Shown here piece by piece: positions 26,405-34,753 of a stretch of DNA of 64,000 nucleotides (within the stretch, counting starts at the first letter, position 1; each line of letters starts with the position of its first letter). Under the pieces are notes generated by a model. It was given only the letters and a program-made list of their open reading frames with translations. It did no database searches and was not told where the DNA came from. The DNA comes from Halovivax asiaticus JCM 14624 (GTDB lineage: Archaea; Halobacteriota; Halobacteria; Halobacteriales; Natrialbaceae). The translations under genes were made by a program, and so were the position numbers. Location: NCBI RefSeq assembly GCF_000337515.1, contig NZ_AOIQ01000014.1, positions 294,903 through 358,902 on the forward strand, read 5' to 3'.

Positions 26405-27094
26405 ATGAGTAGTGATCCCGACGAGTCGGACGTCGCTCGCCGACCGTACGCGCTCTTCGTCCGCGTTCGACTCGACCACCCGACGCTGCCGCTGCTGCCC
26501 GCGCTGGCCGATGCCCCGGAGACGCACGTCCGGCCCCGATCGCCGATCCTCGGTACGCAGCGGCTCTTCGTCTCCGTATTCGGCGGCGACGTGGCGGCAT
26601 TCGAGTCCGGTCTCGCCGACGACCCGACAGTCACCGATCCCGCGCTCGTGAGAGCGCTCGCGGATCGGCGAATCTACCGTCTCGGCCTCTCGGCTCGGGG
26701 ACGGAAACGGCTCTCTCCGATCGATGTTGCGGACGCCTACGTGCACGATGCCGAAGGGGCACACGACGGCTGGCGACTTCGGATGGAGGTCCCGGACCGC
26801 GACTCGCTCATCGAGTTCGTTCGCGCGTGTCGGAACGCCGGCGTCGACCCGTCGATCCGGCGGGTACGGGACACCGACGGCGTCGAGCACCGCCACGCCT
26901 ACGGACTCAGCCCCGAACAGGAACGCATCCTTCGGGTCGCGTACGAGACCGGATACTTCGACATTCCGCGAAAAGTCTCCCAGACCAACCTGGCCGAGTC
27001 GTTCGACCGCTCGACCTCGGCGGTCTCGCAGCAACTCCGCCGCGCGACGGCGGAACTCATCGGAGGCACCCTCCTCGCCCGGCGTGAGTACTGA
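26405..27094 (+). CDS. HTH_10 (Bat-type) transcriptional regulator
   Basis: The protein has 229 residues. The N-terminal 150 residues form a ligand- or partner-binding region typical of haloarchaeal Bat-like proteins. The C-terminus GLSPEQERILRVAYETGYFD, then PRKVSQTNLAESFDRSTSAV is the HTH_10 DNA-binding domain. The function is transcriptional control of unknown targets. The small gene at 26179 is directly upstream. The C-terminus LLARREY is complete. Confidence 0.88.
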   Translation: MSSDPDESDVARRPYALFVRVRLDHPTLPLLPALADAPETHVRPRSPILGTQRLFVSVFGGDVAAFESGLADDPTVTDPALVRALADRRIYRLGLSARGRKRLSPIDVADAYVHDAEGAHDGWRLRMEVPDRDSLIEFVRACRNAGVDPSIRRVRDTDGVEHRHAYGLSPEQERILRVAYETGYFDIPRKVSQTNLAESFDRSTSAVSQQLRRATAELIGGTLLARREY

Positions 27095-27351
27095 CCCCTC
27101 CCGCGGCGACTACACAACCGCGTGCGAGGAACCCGCGACGACTGCCCAGTGGTGCGAGGATCGCCGTGAGGACGGCGTCCGTCCGCGGCACCACGGGTAC
27201 CAAATCGCTCGGCCCGTTCTTCGGCGGGCGCGTCGGTACGATCCCGTGTCCACTGCAAGATCCACCAGGAGACGACCTTGATACCGCCTAAACCACCGAA
27301 TAGGGGCCTGATAGTAAATCCCGAACGCACCCCATCTGAGACACGGCTATC

Positions 27352-27629
27352 TTGCCACCCGATGGCCGGACACTCCGGCGCGTCGGCATTGTGGCCGCGA
27401 TCGGCGTACTGATCGCACCGGCTGTGCGGCTCTCGAGTCGGAGGTGCTTGGATCGTTCTACGTCGACGCCCGGTCTGACTCCCTGGCGGACGACGGGACG
27501 ACCTACCGCGGCGACGAGTCCGGCACCACCGTCTCCATCACGGTCAACGGAAACGAAGTCGATCCCGCGACGTACCGCCGCAAGGATGGCGACGACGTCA
27601 GAATCGTCGTTGAGTCGGACGGGTCGTGA
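27352..27629 (+). pseudogene. Frameshifted relative of the His-rich lipoprotein
   Basis: Frame 1 from TTG 27352 encodes a signal-like RRVGIVAAIGVLIAPA. Shifting frame near 27424 gives CAALESEVLGSFYVDARSDS, as if a lipobox Cys followed. The rest (DDGTTYRGDESGTTVSITVN, EVDPATYRRKDGDDVRIVV) aligns with the repeat domain of the 23976 protein. One frame change separates signal peptide and domain, and the first domain and His cluster are absent. A decayed paralog is likely. A sequencing error, or a true short protein from ATG-less 27444, are alternatives. Confidence 0.6.
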
Positions 27630-27749
27630 TCGGCACGAACCAGTCGGATCGACGAAACGCCCTGGTCCGATGTTTAAAAGGTGGCTAGTCTAATGCAAGC
27701 GACCATTGTTCTCGAATACGTGATATTCACCGTTCACAGACTATGACGT

Positions 27750-29372
27750 GTGGATATCATTATGGCATGGAGAGGTAATTCAGACGATACTTCAGCAACG
27801 AAGCGCAACGAATCAGCGACCGACCAATCGACGAGTTCCGTTCCTCGGCGGGAATATCTCGCGGCGCTTGGTTCGACTGGTCTTCTCGCCAGCGCAGCGC
27901 CTCCGCTCGTCGAGCGGGCCACTGCGGCGTCGACCGACAGAATCGATCAATTGAGCGACGAATACGGCACCGTCGTGAACGTGGCCGACGCCGGCGCCGA
28001 CACGACGGGGACCGAATCGATCACGTGGGTTCTCGACGCACACGCGGGCGACGATACGCTCTTCGTCTTCCCGCCGGGCCGATACCGAATGAACGAGGAG
28101 TTCCGTCACACCGGCTTCGACCACTTCGGGATGGTTGGCACCGACGCCACCATCGTTCCGGGCGACTACTACGAGTTCGAGTGGTTCAACCGCCGGCTCT
28201 TCCGTCTCGGCGTCTACCACGACCCGGGCCACGACCTGCTGGTCGAAGGGTTCACCATCGACCAGACGGCTCCCGACACCGGCATTCGAGCTATCGAGGC
28301 CCAAATCTCCGACGGGCTCACCGTCCGCGACGTGACGATCAACGGAACACACGACAGCGGGACCTGGGGCCCCGGCCTGTTCGACGTGACGGACCCGGAC
28401 GGAACCGGGATCGTCGAGGGGTTCCGGGCACCCGCGGGTGCGGAGTGGGTGTCGAACACGCCCAACGCCGGCAACCTCTGGCGCGGCCCCACCGGTATCA
28501 TGGTGAGTCGGTACCACCGCGGGACGGTCGAACTCGCCGACTGCCAGCTCGGCGGCTTCCCCGACAACGGCGTCTACGCTGGAAACGCCAACGGGACCGT
28601 GATCGTCCGGCGCGGCGTCTACCGCAACAGCCACGCCAGTAACCTCCGAATCGGCGGGGACGGGAGCCGGATCGTGGGCGCGACCGTCATCGTCGACGAC
28701 AATCACGAGTACTTCACGAACCAGCGCGGTATTCGCCTCGACCAGGGGTCGTGGCTCCAGGTGCTCGACACGGCGGTCGTGCTCGAACAACCGAACGGTA
28801 ACGGCATCACCGTCCTCGACGGGGTCGAATCGGCCCGCATTCACAATTCCTCGGTGACCCAACACACCGACCGCACCAACCAGGCCATCGTGGTCGAGGA
28901 GTTCGCCGGCCCGACCTACGTCCAGCAGTCCCGCGTGGAGATGCACGGAGGCGGAAACGCGATCGAGATCAAAGGCGTCGGCGAGCCCGGCGAGGTGGGC
29001 TGCTCGGACGTCACCATCACGGGCCCCGCGTCGGGGGCGGTCTTCCGGAACGCGATCCGGTGTGAACGCGACAACTGCGAGTTCCGTGGGCTGGACATCG
29101 ACCAGCCCGGGAGCGACTACCGCCGCGCCCTCGAGATCAACGCCGACGACTGCCTCGTCTACGAGGGCACGTACGAATCGACCCACCACCCCATCGTGGT
29201 CACCGGCACGGGGACGTGGATAGAGTCGGCTGAGATGAACTCCTACGACGGATACGAGGCGATCCGATTGACCGATACGAGCGCGGACGTCAGACTCAAA
29301 GCCAACACGCTGGTCGGGGGCGTCCTCGACCTCGGCTGCGACGGGCTTTCGATGTCCGGAAACGCGATCTAA
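27750..29372 (+). CDS. Tat-exported right-handed beta-helix protein 1
   Basis: The protein has 540 residues from GTG 27750 (ATG 27762 also possible); a GATATT sequence about 25 bp upstream favours the GTG. A twin-arginine signal, VPRREYLAALGSTGLLASAA, at about 31-50 means export of a folded protein. The rest is rich in short beta turns with YHRGTVELADCQLGGFPDNG and DCLVYEGTY, typical of pectate-lyase-like beta helices that bind, cleave or epimerise polysaccharides. It is clearly paralogous to the 31177 protein; the two flank DUF1616 and YdjM-like membrane genes. Catalytic residues are not identifiable by eye. Confidence 0.85.
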   Translation: MDIIMAWRGNSDDTSATKRNESATDQSTSSVPRREYLAALGSTGLLASAAPPLVERATAASTDRIDQLSDEYGTVVNVADAGADTTGTESITWVLDAHAGDDTLFVFPPGRYRMNEEFRHTGFDHFGMVGTDATIVPGDYYEFEWFNRRLFRLGVYHDPGHDLLVEGFTIDQTAPDTGIRAIEAQISDGLTVRDVTINGTHDSGTWGPGLFDVTDPDGTGIVEGFRAPAGAEWVSNTPNAGNLWRGPTGIMVSRYHRGTVELADCQLGGFPDNGVYAGNANGTVIVRRGVYRNSHASNLRIGGDGSRIVGATVIVDDNHEYFTNQRGIRLDQGSWLQVLDTAVVLEQPNGNGITVLDGVESARIHNSSVTQHTDRTNQAIVVEEFAGPTYVQQSRVEMHGGGNAIEIKGVGEPGEVGCSDVTITGPASGAVFRNAIRCERDNCEFRGLDIDQPGSDYRRALEINADDCLVYEGTYESTHHPIVVTGTGTWIESAEMNSYDGYEAIRLTDTSADVRLKANTLVGGVLDLGCDGLSMSGNAI

Positions 29373-29378
29373 TCCCGT

Positions 29379-29400
29379 CTTAGCTGACCGATAATAATGG
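29379..29400 (+). promoter_or_regulatory. Shared glycan-locus promoter element (copy 7)
   Basis: CTTAGC, six bases, ATAATAA. This is an exact consensus match starting 7 bp after the beta-helix stop. The AT box ends about 29 bp before ATG 29426. Confidence 0.7.
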
Positions 29401-29425
29401 GGCGAGTGTTCGTCGCTTCCCGCTG

Positions 29426-30496
29426 ATGGAGCTACGCAACCTCCGCGGATATCTCGACCTGCTGGTCGCGCTCTCGTGGGTGGTACTCGCCGCAGCTGTG
29501 GTCGCCGTTTCCCTCCACGGAATCGTGCGTCTCGTTCTTCTCGTCCCGATCGTGGTGTTTCTCCCCGGATACGCCGTCGTCTCGCTGTCGTATCCGACCG
29601 CCGGCTCGCCGACGACGGAGTCGGCCAACGGCGGGTCGAATGCCGGCCTTCGAGCCAGGTTCGCACGCGACAATCACGCGATCGGCGGCGTCGAGCGAAT
29701 CCCGCTCGCGATCGTCTGGAGTCTCGTCGTCGTCCCCGGAATCGCACTGGGAGTCCACTTCTCGCCGTCCCCCATCGCGGCCGAGCCGTTACAGGCTGGA
29801 GTCTTCGGCGTGACGGCCGCATTGTTGGTCGCGGCCACCGTAGCCCGCGCTCGCCACCCCGCGAACGAACGGTTCGTCGCCTCGCTTCCGAGGCTCCCGG
29901 ATCGATCGTCCGGGTTCGGGAGCGCATCGTCACCGCTCGGGACGCAGGCGTCGTCGACGTCTCACCCCGGTGCGCGGCTGCTACTCGTCGTGAGTCTGCT
30001 GGTGCTCGCGTCGTCGGTCGGCTATGCCTTCGCCGCATCACCCCACGACGAGCGTTTCACCGAACTTTCTATCCAGTCCGGCGAGGTGACTAACGAGACC
30101 ACCGCGCTGTATCCGTCGACGCTCGTCGACGGGCAAGCGGCGGACTTCGAGTTCGCCGTCGGCAATCACGAGGGGTCGTCGGTCGAGTACGAGTACGTGG
30201 TCGCTCTCCAACATCTCGACGGAAGCGACGCGGAACCGGTCGTCGTCGACGAGCGGGCGGCCGAGCGCGGCGAGTTCGAACTCGCCGACGGCGAGACCCG
30301 AACCGTTACGGCGGACGTGACGCCGGAGACCACCGGCGACGACGTCCGAATCGTCGTTCTCCTCTACCGCGACGGTGCGCCGGCGGACCCGAGCCTCGAG
30401 AACGCCTACCGGTCGCTTCGACTCCCCGTCGACGTCACGGCGTCCGACTCTGTCGCCGCTAGTTCGGCGCGCCAGGCGCCGGGGAGCGACCGCTGA
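29426..30496 (+). CDS. DUF1616 membrane protein
   Basis: The protein has 356 residues. MELRNLRGYLDLLVALSWVV starts a group of membrane helices (about 10-55, 90-135, 170-200). The C-terminal 150 residues form an external beta domain with acidic character (VGNHEGSSVEYEYVVALQHL). DUF1616 proteins are common in archaeal surface-polysaccharide and glycosylation loci, with no assigned chemistry known to me. It has its own promoter copy and overlaps the next gene (TGATG), so both are co-translated. Confidence 0.85.
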   Translation: MELRNLRGYLDLLVALSWVVLAAAVVAVSLHGIVRLVLLVPIVVFLPGYAVVSLSYPTAGSPTTESANGGSNAGLRARFARDNHAIGGVERIPLAIVWSLVVVPGIALGVHFSPSPIAAEPLQAGVFGVTAALLVAATVARARHPANERFVASLPRLPDRSSGFGSASSPLGTQASSTSHPGARLLLVVSLLVLASSVGYAFAASPHDERFTELSIQSGEVTNETTALYPSTLVDGQAADFEFAVGNHEGSSVEYEYVVALQHLDGSDAEPVVVDERAAERGEFELADGETRTVTADVTPETTGDDVRIVVLLYRDGAPADPSLENAYRSLRLPVDVTASDSVAASSARQAPGSDR

Positions 30497-31092
30497 TGTG
30501 GCCGTGGGAGCACGTCGCCTTCGCATACCTGCTGGCGTCGCTGATCAGCCGCGGGGTCTACGGGAAATCCCCCGACGGGCGGGTGGCGCTCGCGGCCGGG
30601 TTCGGTGCCCTCTTTCCCGACCTCGTCGACAAGCCTCTCTCGTGGACGGTCGGCGTGTTTCCGTCGGGATACGCGGTCGCACACTCCGCGTTCGTCTACC
30701 CGGTGTTCGCGTTGCTCGTGTGGTCGCGGCTCGGCCGCCGCGGGTCGGAGCCCCTCGCGGTCGCGTTCCTCGTCGGCCACGCCTCCCACCTCGTCGGCGA
30801 CGTGGTGTACCCGTTCGTCCTCGGCGACGAATTGGCCCTCACGGCCGTGCTGTGGCCGATACTACCGTCGCCGCCGGCCCCGACGGGGGCCGGACTGATC
30901 GCCCGAACGACGTTCTTCCTTCGGGAGTGGGTCGTCCGCCTCCGGGCGCTCGAGCTCGGGCCGCTCTTCGTGTTCGAACTCGCGCTGGCCGGGGCGGTCG
31001 TCGCCGTCTGGCTATACGACGGCGCGCCCGTCGTCGCGGAGTGTCGGTCGATCCTGGCCAACTGGGTAGACGGGGCCTCACACACCGGCTGA
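30496..31092 (+). CDS. YdjM/DUF457-like membrane-bound metal-dependent hydrolase
   Basis: The protein has 198 residues with several membrane helices. MWPWEHVAFAYLLASLISRG, GALFPDLVDKPL, AHSAFVYP and GHASHLVGDVVYPF place His and Asp residues as in the YdjM-type family of predicted metal-dependent membrane hydrolases. The start overlaps the DUF1616 stop. Its place between two secreted beta-helix genes suggests a part in glycolipid or polymer processing; substrate unknown. Confidence 0.8.
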   Translation: MWPWEHVAFAYLLASLISRGVYGKSPDGRVALAAGFGALFPDLVDKPLSWTVGVFPSGYAVAHSAFVYPVFALLVWSRLGRRGSEPLAVAFLVGHASHLVGDVVYPFVLGDELALTAVLWPILPSPPAPTGAGLIARTTFFLREWVVRLRALELGPLFVFELALAGAVVAVWLYDGAPVVAECRSILANWVDGASHTG

Positions 31093-31176
31093 GTGCATTG
31101 CCAATCGTTGTGCAACAGTTTCTTCGGCGAAACGGTATGTAACATATAATAGCAATTTATGAGTGGCGGCCGGTGG

Positions 31177-32667
31177 ATGCAACCCAACGACGACACCTCG
31201 AACCGGTCGAACAGGCGAACGTTTCTGACGACGGCGACGGCCGCAGCGACAGCTGCGACCTCGGTCGCGATCACGGGTACCAGTTCCGCACAGTCCAGCG
31301 GGTACGGAACCGTCGTGGACGTAGTCGAGGCCGGTGCCGACAACACCGGGAGCGAACCGATAAACCCGGTCCTGAACCGACTCGCCGGCGTCGGGACGAC
31401 GGATACCCTTCTCCGGTTCCCGCCGGGGACGTACGCGATGGACGAGATGTTTCGAACCGCCGGCTACGACCATATCGGGTTCGTCGGGGACGACGCGACC
31501 ATCGTTCCGACGCCGAACTTCGATACGAGCGCGCCGTGGCTCTTCCGGCTTGGGGTACTTGCCAACCCCGGCCGGAACCTCCGCTTCGAGGGATTCACGT
31601 TCGACTACAGGGCGCCGGACACGGGTGTCCGGGCGCTCGAGGCCCAGGTCACGACCGGACTGTCGGTCCGCGACGTTCGAGTCGTCGGCGAGCACGACGG
31701 CGGCACGTTCGGCCCGGCGCTGTTCACCGTCCTCGACCCCGACGGCTGGGGGACGGTCGAACGGTTCGCGGCCCCGGACGGCGGCGAGTACTCCGTGAAC
31801 ACGCCCGGCGATATCGAGGTCGGACCGACCGGCGTCCTCGTGAGTCCCTACCATCGCGGGACCCTCCGGCTGCGGGACCTCGATATCGGGGGCTTCCCGG
31901 ACAACGGGCTGTACGCCTCGACGCCGGACGGTCGCGTGCTGGTCGAAGGCGGTCGATTCCGGAACAGCAACGTCGCGAACGTTCGCATCGCCGGTGACGG
32001 CAGCGCCGTCTTGGGGACTCGAATCGAAGTCGACGCAAATCGACCCGAGGACGTCAACCAGCGGGGTCTTCGCCTCGACGAAGGCCGGGACCTCCGCGCT
32101 GAGAACGTCAGCATCGGCCTGAGCCGACCCAACGGGTACGCCCTTTCGGTTCAGGACGACGTCGAGACGGCACACATCGAGGGTGTCGAGATCACGGTCG
32201 GTGACCGGCCGAACACCGCGATGGTCGTCTCACCGACCGCGAACCACGTCTCGATCGACGACACGGAGATCCACCTCGACGGCGGCGGATACGGGCTGGC
32301 CATCTTCGGCGACGCGCCTGGCCCCATCGTCGCCCGAAACCTGTCGATTTCCGGCTGGGCGACCGGCCAAGCGGGTCGCCCTGCGGTCCTCTGTTATCGC
32401 GATCACTGCGAGTTTCACGACCTCGAAGTCTACCAGCCCGGAACCGATCGGCGCGCCATCGACGTTCACGGAGACGACTGTCTCGTCTCCGGCGGCACCT
32501 ACATGGCGAGTAACTATCCCCTGTACAACACCGGCTCGCGAACCCGCTTCCACGGTGTGACCGCCGACTCGTGGGGGGAGTATCCCGCGCTCTACCTGCT
32601 CGACGGCGACGGGATCGAGATCGTCGACTGCACGCTCTACGGCGGCATTCGAGAGAGGGAGCCGTAG
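31177..32667 (+). CDS. Tat-exported right-handed beta-helix protein 2
   Basis: The protein has 496 residues from ATG 31177, beginning MQPNDDTSNRSNRRTFLTTA. I prefer this start to ATG 31159 because a TATAAT box at 31145-31150 is then at the normal 27-32 bp. The NRRTFLTTATAAATAATSVA signal is twin-arginine. It shares long motifs with the 27750 protein (FPPGTYAMDEMFR, GFVGDDATIVP, SPYHRGTLRLRDLDIGGFPD, DDCLVSGGTY), so the two arose by duplication. A polysaccharide-active surface protein is the best guess. Confidence 0.85.
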   Translation: MQPNDDTSNRSNRRTFLTTATAAATAATSVAITGTSSAQSSGYGTVVDVVEAGADNTGSEPINPVLNRLAGVGTTDTLLRFPPGTYAMDEMFRTAGYDHIGFVGDDATIVPTPNFDTSAPWLFRLGVLANPGRNLRFEGFTFDYRAPDTGVRALEAQVTTGLSVRDVRVVGEHDGGTFGPALFTVLDPDGWGTVERFAAPDGGEYSVNTPGDIEVGPTGVLVSPYHRGTLRLRDLDIGGFPDNGLYASTPDGRVLVEGGRFRNSNVANVRIAGDGSAVLGTRIEVDANRPEDVNQRGLRLDEGRDLRAENVSIGLSRPNGYALSVQDDVETAHIEGVEITVGDRPNTAMVVSPTANHVSIDDTEIHLDGGGYGLAIFGDAPGPIVARNLSISGWATGQAGRPAVLCYRDHCEFHDLEVYQPGTDRRAIDVHGDDCLVSGGTYMASNYPLYNTGSRTRFHGVTADSWGEYPALYLLDGDGIEIVDCTLYGGIREREP

Positions 32668-32965
32668 CGAGCCTTCGGAATTGCGAACGGTAAACGAAGC
32701 AACCCGTGAGCCGCGAGGGCCGAGTGCTGAGAGGGCCTCGAGATAGTCGAGCGGGGAGCGTAAGCGACCCGTGAGCCGCGAGGGCACTGCGACGGTTGCC
32801 ACGGAACGCGCCGATACGTCGTAGACGGCGAGCGTCCCGGTCGATCGTCCGTCTCACATTGGGGACCGGCGGTCGCGTCGTGCGTACGGACCTGATCGGC
32901 GTGACCGTCTGCTGGCGAGCGTGCTGGACGACGCAGAACGGACAGTTCGCGCCCGCCCAGCACGG
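32668..32965. other. Intergenic region with a 19-bp direct repeat
   Basis: ACCCGTGAGCCGCGAGGGC occurs at 32702-32720 and again at 32767-32785. The region around it is GC-rich and partly self-complementary. No gene is supported. Confidence 0.55.
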
Positions 32966-32989
32966 CTTAGCCGGTCCGTAGTAATGACC
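32966..32989 (+). promoter_or_regulatory. Shared glycan-locus promoter element (copy 8)
   Basis: CTTAGC, six bases, GTAGTAA, with the AT box about 29 bp before ATG 33012. This spacing supports that ATG over the GTG at 33006. Confidence 0.68.
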
Positions 32990-33011
32990 GGACTGTTCGT
33001 ATACCGTGGCG

Positions 33012-33974
33012 ATGCCCACCGTTTCGGTCGTTATCCCGACGTACAACCGAGCCGCGTTACTCTCCAGAGCCATCGACAGCGTCCTCGCGCAGACGGCCGA
33101 CGATTTCGAGCTCCTCGTGGTCGACGACGGATCGACGGACGACACCGAGGCCGTCGTCACGGGCTACCGCGACGACCGGGTTCGGTACATCGCGCACGAC
33201 ACCAATCGCGGCGCGAACCAGGCACGAAACACCGGGATCGACGCCGCCGACGGCGACTTCGTCGCGTTCCTCGATTCCGACGACGAGTGGCGCCCCCGGA
33301 AGCTCGAAGCCCAGCTCGACCGCCTCGCTACTGACGACGAGTTCGTCGCAGTCTACTGCGATTACGACGTCAAAATTCCCGGTGTTCAGGGTTCCATCAG
33401 GGAGACGGCCGCCACCGTGCTTTCGATCGGCGCCGGCGACGACCGGGTCGAAGGGAGCGACGAACTCGTGGGGCCGACGCTGGCCGATACGTTCCACACC
33501 GGAGCCGGTTCGACGTTGCTCGTTCGGACCGAGATCGCCCAGCGCATCGGCGGCTTCGACGAGTCGCTCGGCTGGTTTCAGGATCCCGACTTTCTGTTGC
33601 GAGTCCTCGAAGCGGGGAAACTCGCCCACGTCCCCACGGAGTTAGTCGTGCGCCATTACTCGGGGTGGCCAGACGCCGACACGGCGGCCGCGGCCGACGA
33701 GGAATTCCTGGCGAAACACGACGACCTGGTCCGGGAGTCCGAGTCACGAGGCTACGACGTACACGGTTCGCACGCGCTCATTCTCGCCAAGTATTACCTC
33801 CGGGAGGGACGGTTCCGGACGGGACTTCGCCAACTCCGGCGAGCGTCCGTCGGCCCACGAGAGGTCCCGTCGGTGATGTGGTTCGCCGCGTCAGGCGGTC
33901 GACGGTGGCGGTCGGTGCTGTTTGCGACGTCCGTCGTCGGGTTCGGGGCGATGCTCGCCCGACGACGCCGATAA
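33012..33974 (+). CDS. Glycosyltransferase family 2
   Basis: The protein has 320 residues, beginning MPTVSVVIPTYNRAALLSRA. LLVVDDGSTDDTEAVV and FVAFLDSDDEWRPRKLEAQL carry the nucleotide and DXD metal sites of a GT-A fold. GAGSTLLVRTEIAQRIGGFD and GWFQDPDFLLRVLE are the acceptor-side regions usual in GT2. It is a cytoplasmic enzyme adding one sugar to a growing glycan. The start at 33012 follows from promoter spacing. It lies alone, but its promoter ties it to the glycan regulon. Confidence 0.92.
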   Translation: MPTVSVVIPTYNRAALLSRAIDSVLAQTADDFELLVVDDGSTDDTEAVVTGYRDDRVRYIAHDTNRGANQARNTGIDAADGDFVAFLDSDDEWRPRKLEAQLDRLATDDEFVAVYCDYDVKIPGVQGSIRETAATVLSIGAGDDRVEGSDELVGPTLADTFHTGAGSTLLVRTEIAQRIGGFDESLGWFQDPDFLLRVLEAGKLAHVPTELVVRHYSGWPDADTAAAADEEFLAKHDDLVRESESRGYDVHGSHALILAKYYLREGRFRTGLRQLRRASVGPREVPSVMWFAASGGRRWRSVLFATSVVGFGAMLARRRR

Positions 33975-34208
33975 GTCGCGTTCACCAGCCGTCGATGCGT
34001 CGGCGGCTCGACCGTCAGACGTGCCGTGTCACTCCCGGAACGAGACCGCCACCGTGTCGTCGTGGGTCGCTCCGACGGCAGGATCGACGTCTCAGAACCG
34101 AAACACTCCCGCTACTCGGATCAGCTTCGCGTACTCGATAGTGCGTCTCGTCCCGAGTCGACTACTCGGTCATCGGATTCGCGATGCGCACCGAGAACCG
34201 ACGGCCGC

Positions 34209-34637
34209 TCACCGCGCAATTGGCGAGAACCGATCCGTCAGCGCGACGACGCTGGCTGCGGCGGCGACGATGTGCATGCCGACGAGTACCGCCACGGCAC
34301 CGACGGTCGCGCCGGGTTCGTTCTGGAGCACCCAGTAATCCGGGCCGAACGACAGGAGGAGGACGACCGCGGCGACGATCACGAACGTCCGATCCGGCTG
34401 GTCGGACCGGCGCGTGAGCAGGCCGAAGACGAGCGTTGCGCCGAGCACGCCGAGGACCGTAAAGAGCGCGACCGGGCCGACGGACAGCTGTTGAATCGAC
34501 GCGACGAGGTCGGCCGCGAGGACGGCGCCGAGCAGGAGGCCGTTGCCCACCAGCGCGAGGACGAGAGCGACGACGCCTCTGACGGCGAGCGTCGCGGTCG
34601 GGATCGATTCACCGGCGGCGTCGAATTGCGATGCCAT
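34209..34637 (-). CDS. DUF6069-like four-helix membrane protein
   Basis: The protein has 142 residues from ATG 34637 (MASQFDAAGESIPTATLAVR). Four hydrophobic segments are spaced as in DUF6069 proteins, ending VGMHIVAAAASVVALTDRFS. The frame continues upstream of this ATG but changes to unlikely sequence. Function unknown. It is divergent from the ThDP enzyme gene. Confidence 0.7.
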   Translation of the reverse strand: MASQFDAAGESIPTATLAVRGVVALVLALVGNGLLLGAVLAADLVASIQQLSVGPVALFTVLGVLGATLVFGLLTRRSDQPDRTFVIVAAVVLLLSFGPDYWVLQNEPGATVGAVAVLVGMHIVAAAASVVALTDRFSPIAR

Positions 34638-34753
34638 GTGTCTGTCCGGCGAGTTGCACGCAGGACGGTTAGAGTGTACCCATTTCGCTTCGCCGCCAGC
34701 CACCCTCGGGACGAACACGGCCGTTGAAATACTCGCCTCCCGAACGGCCGAGC

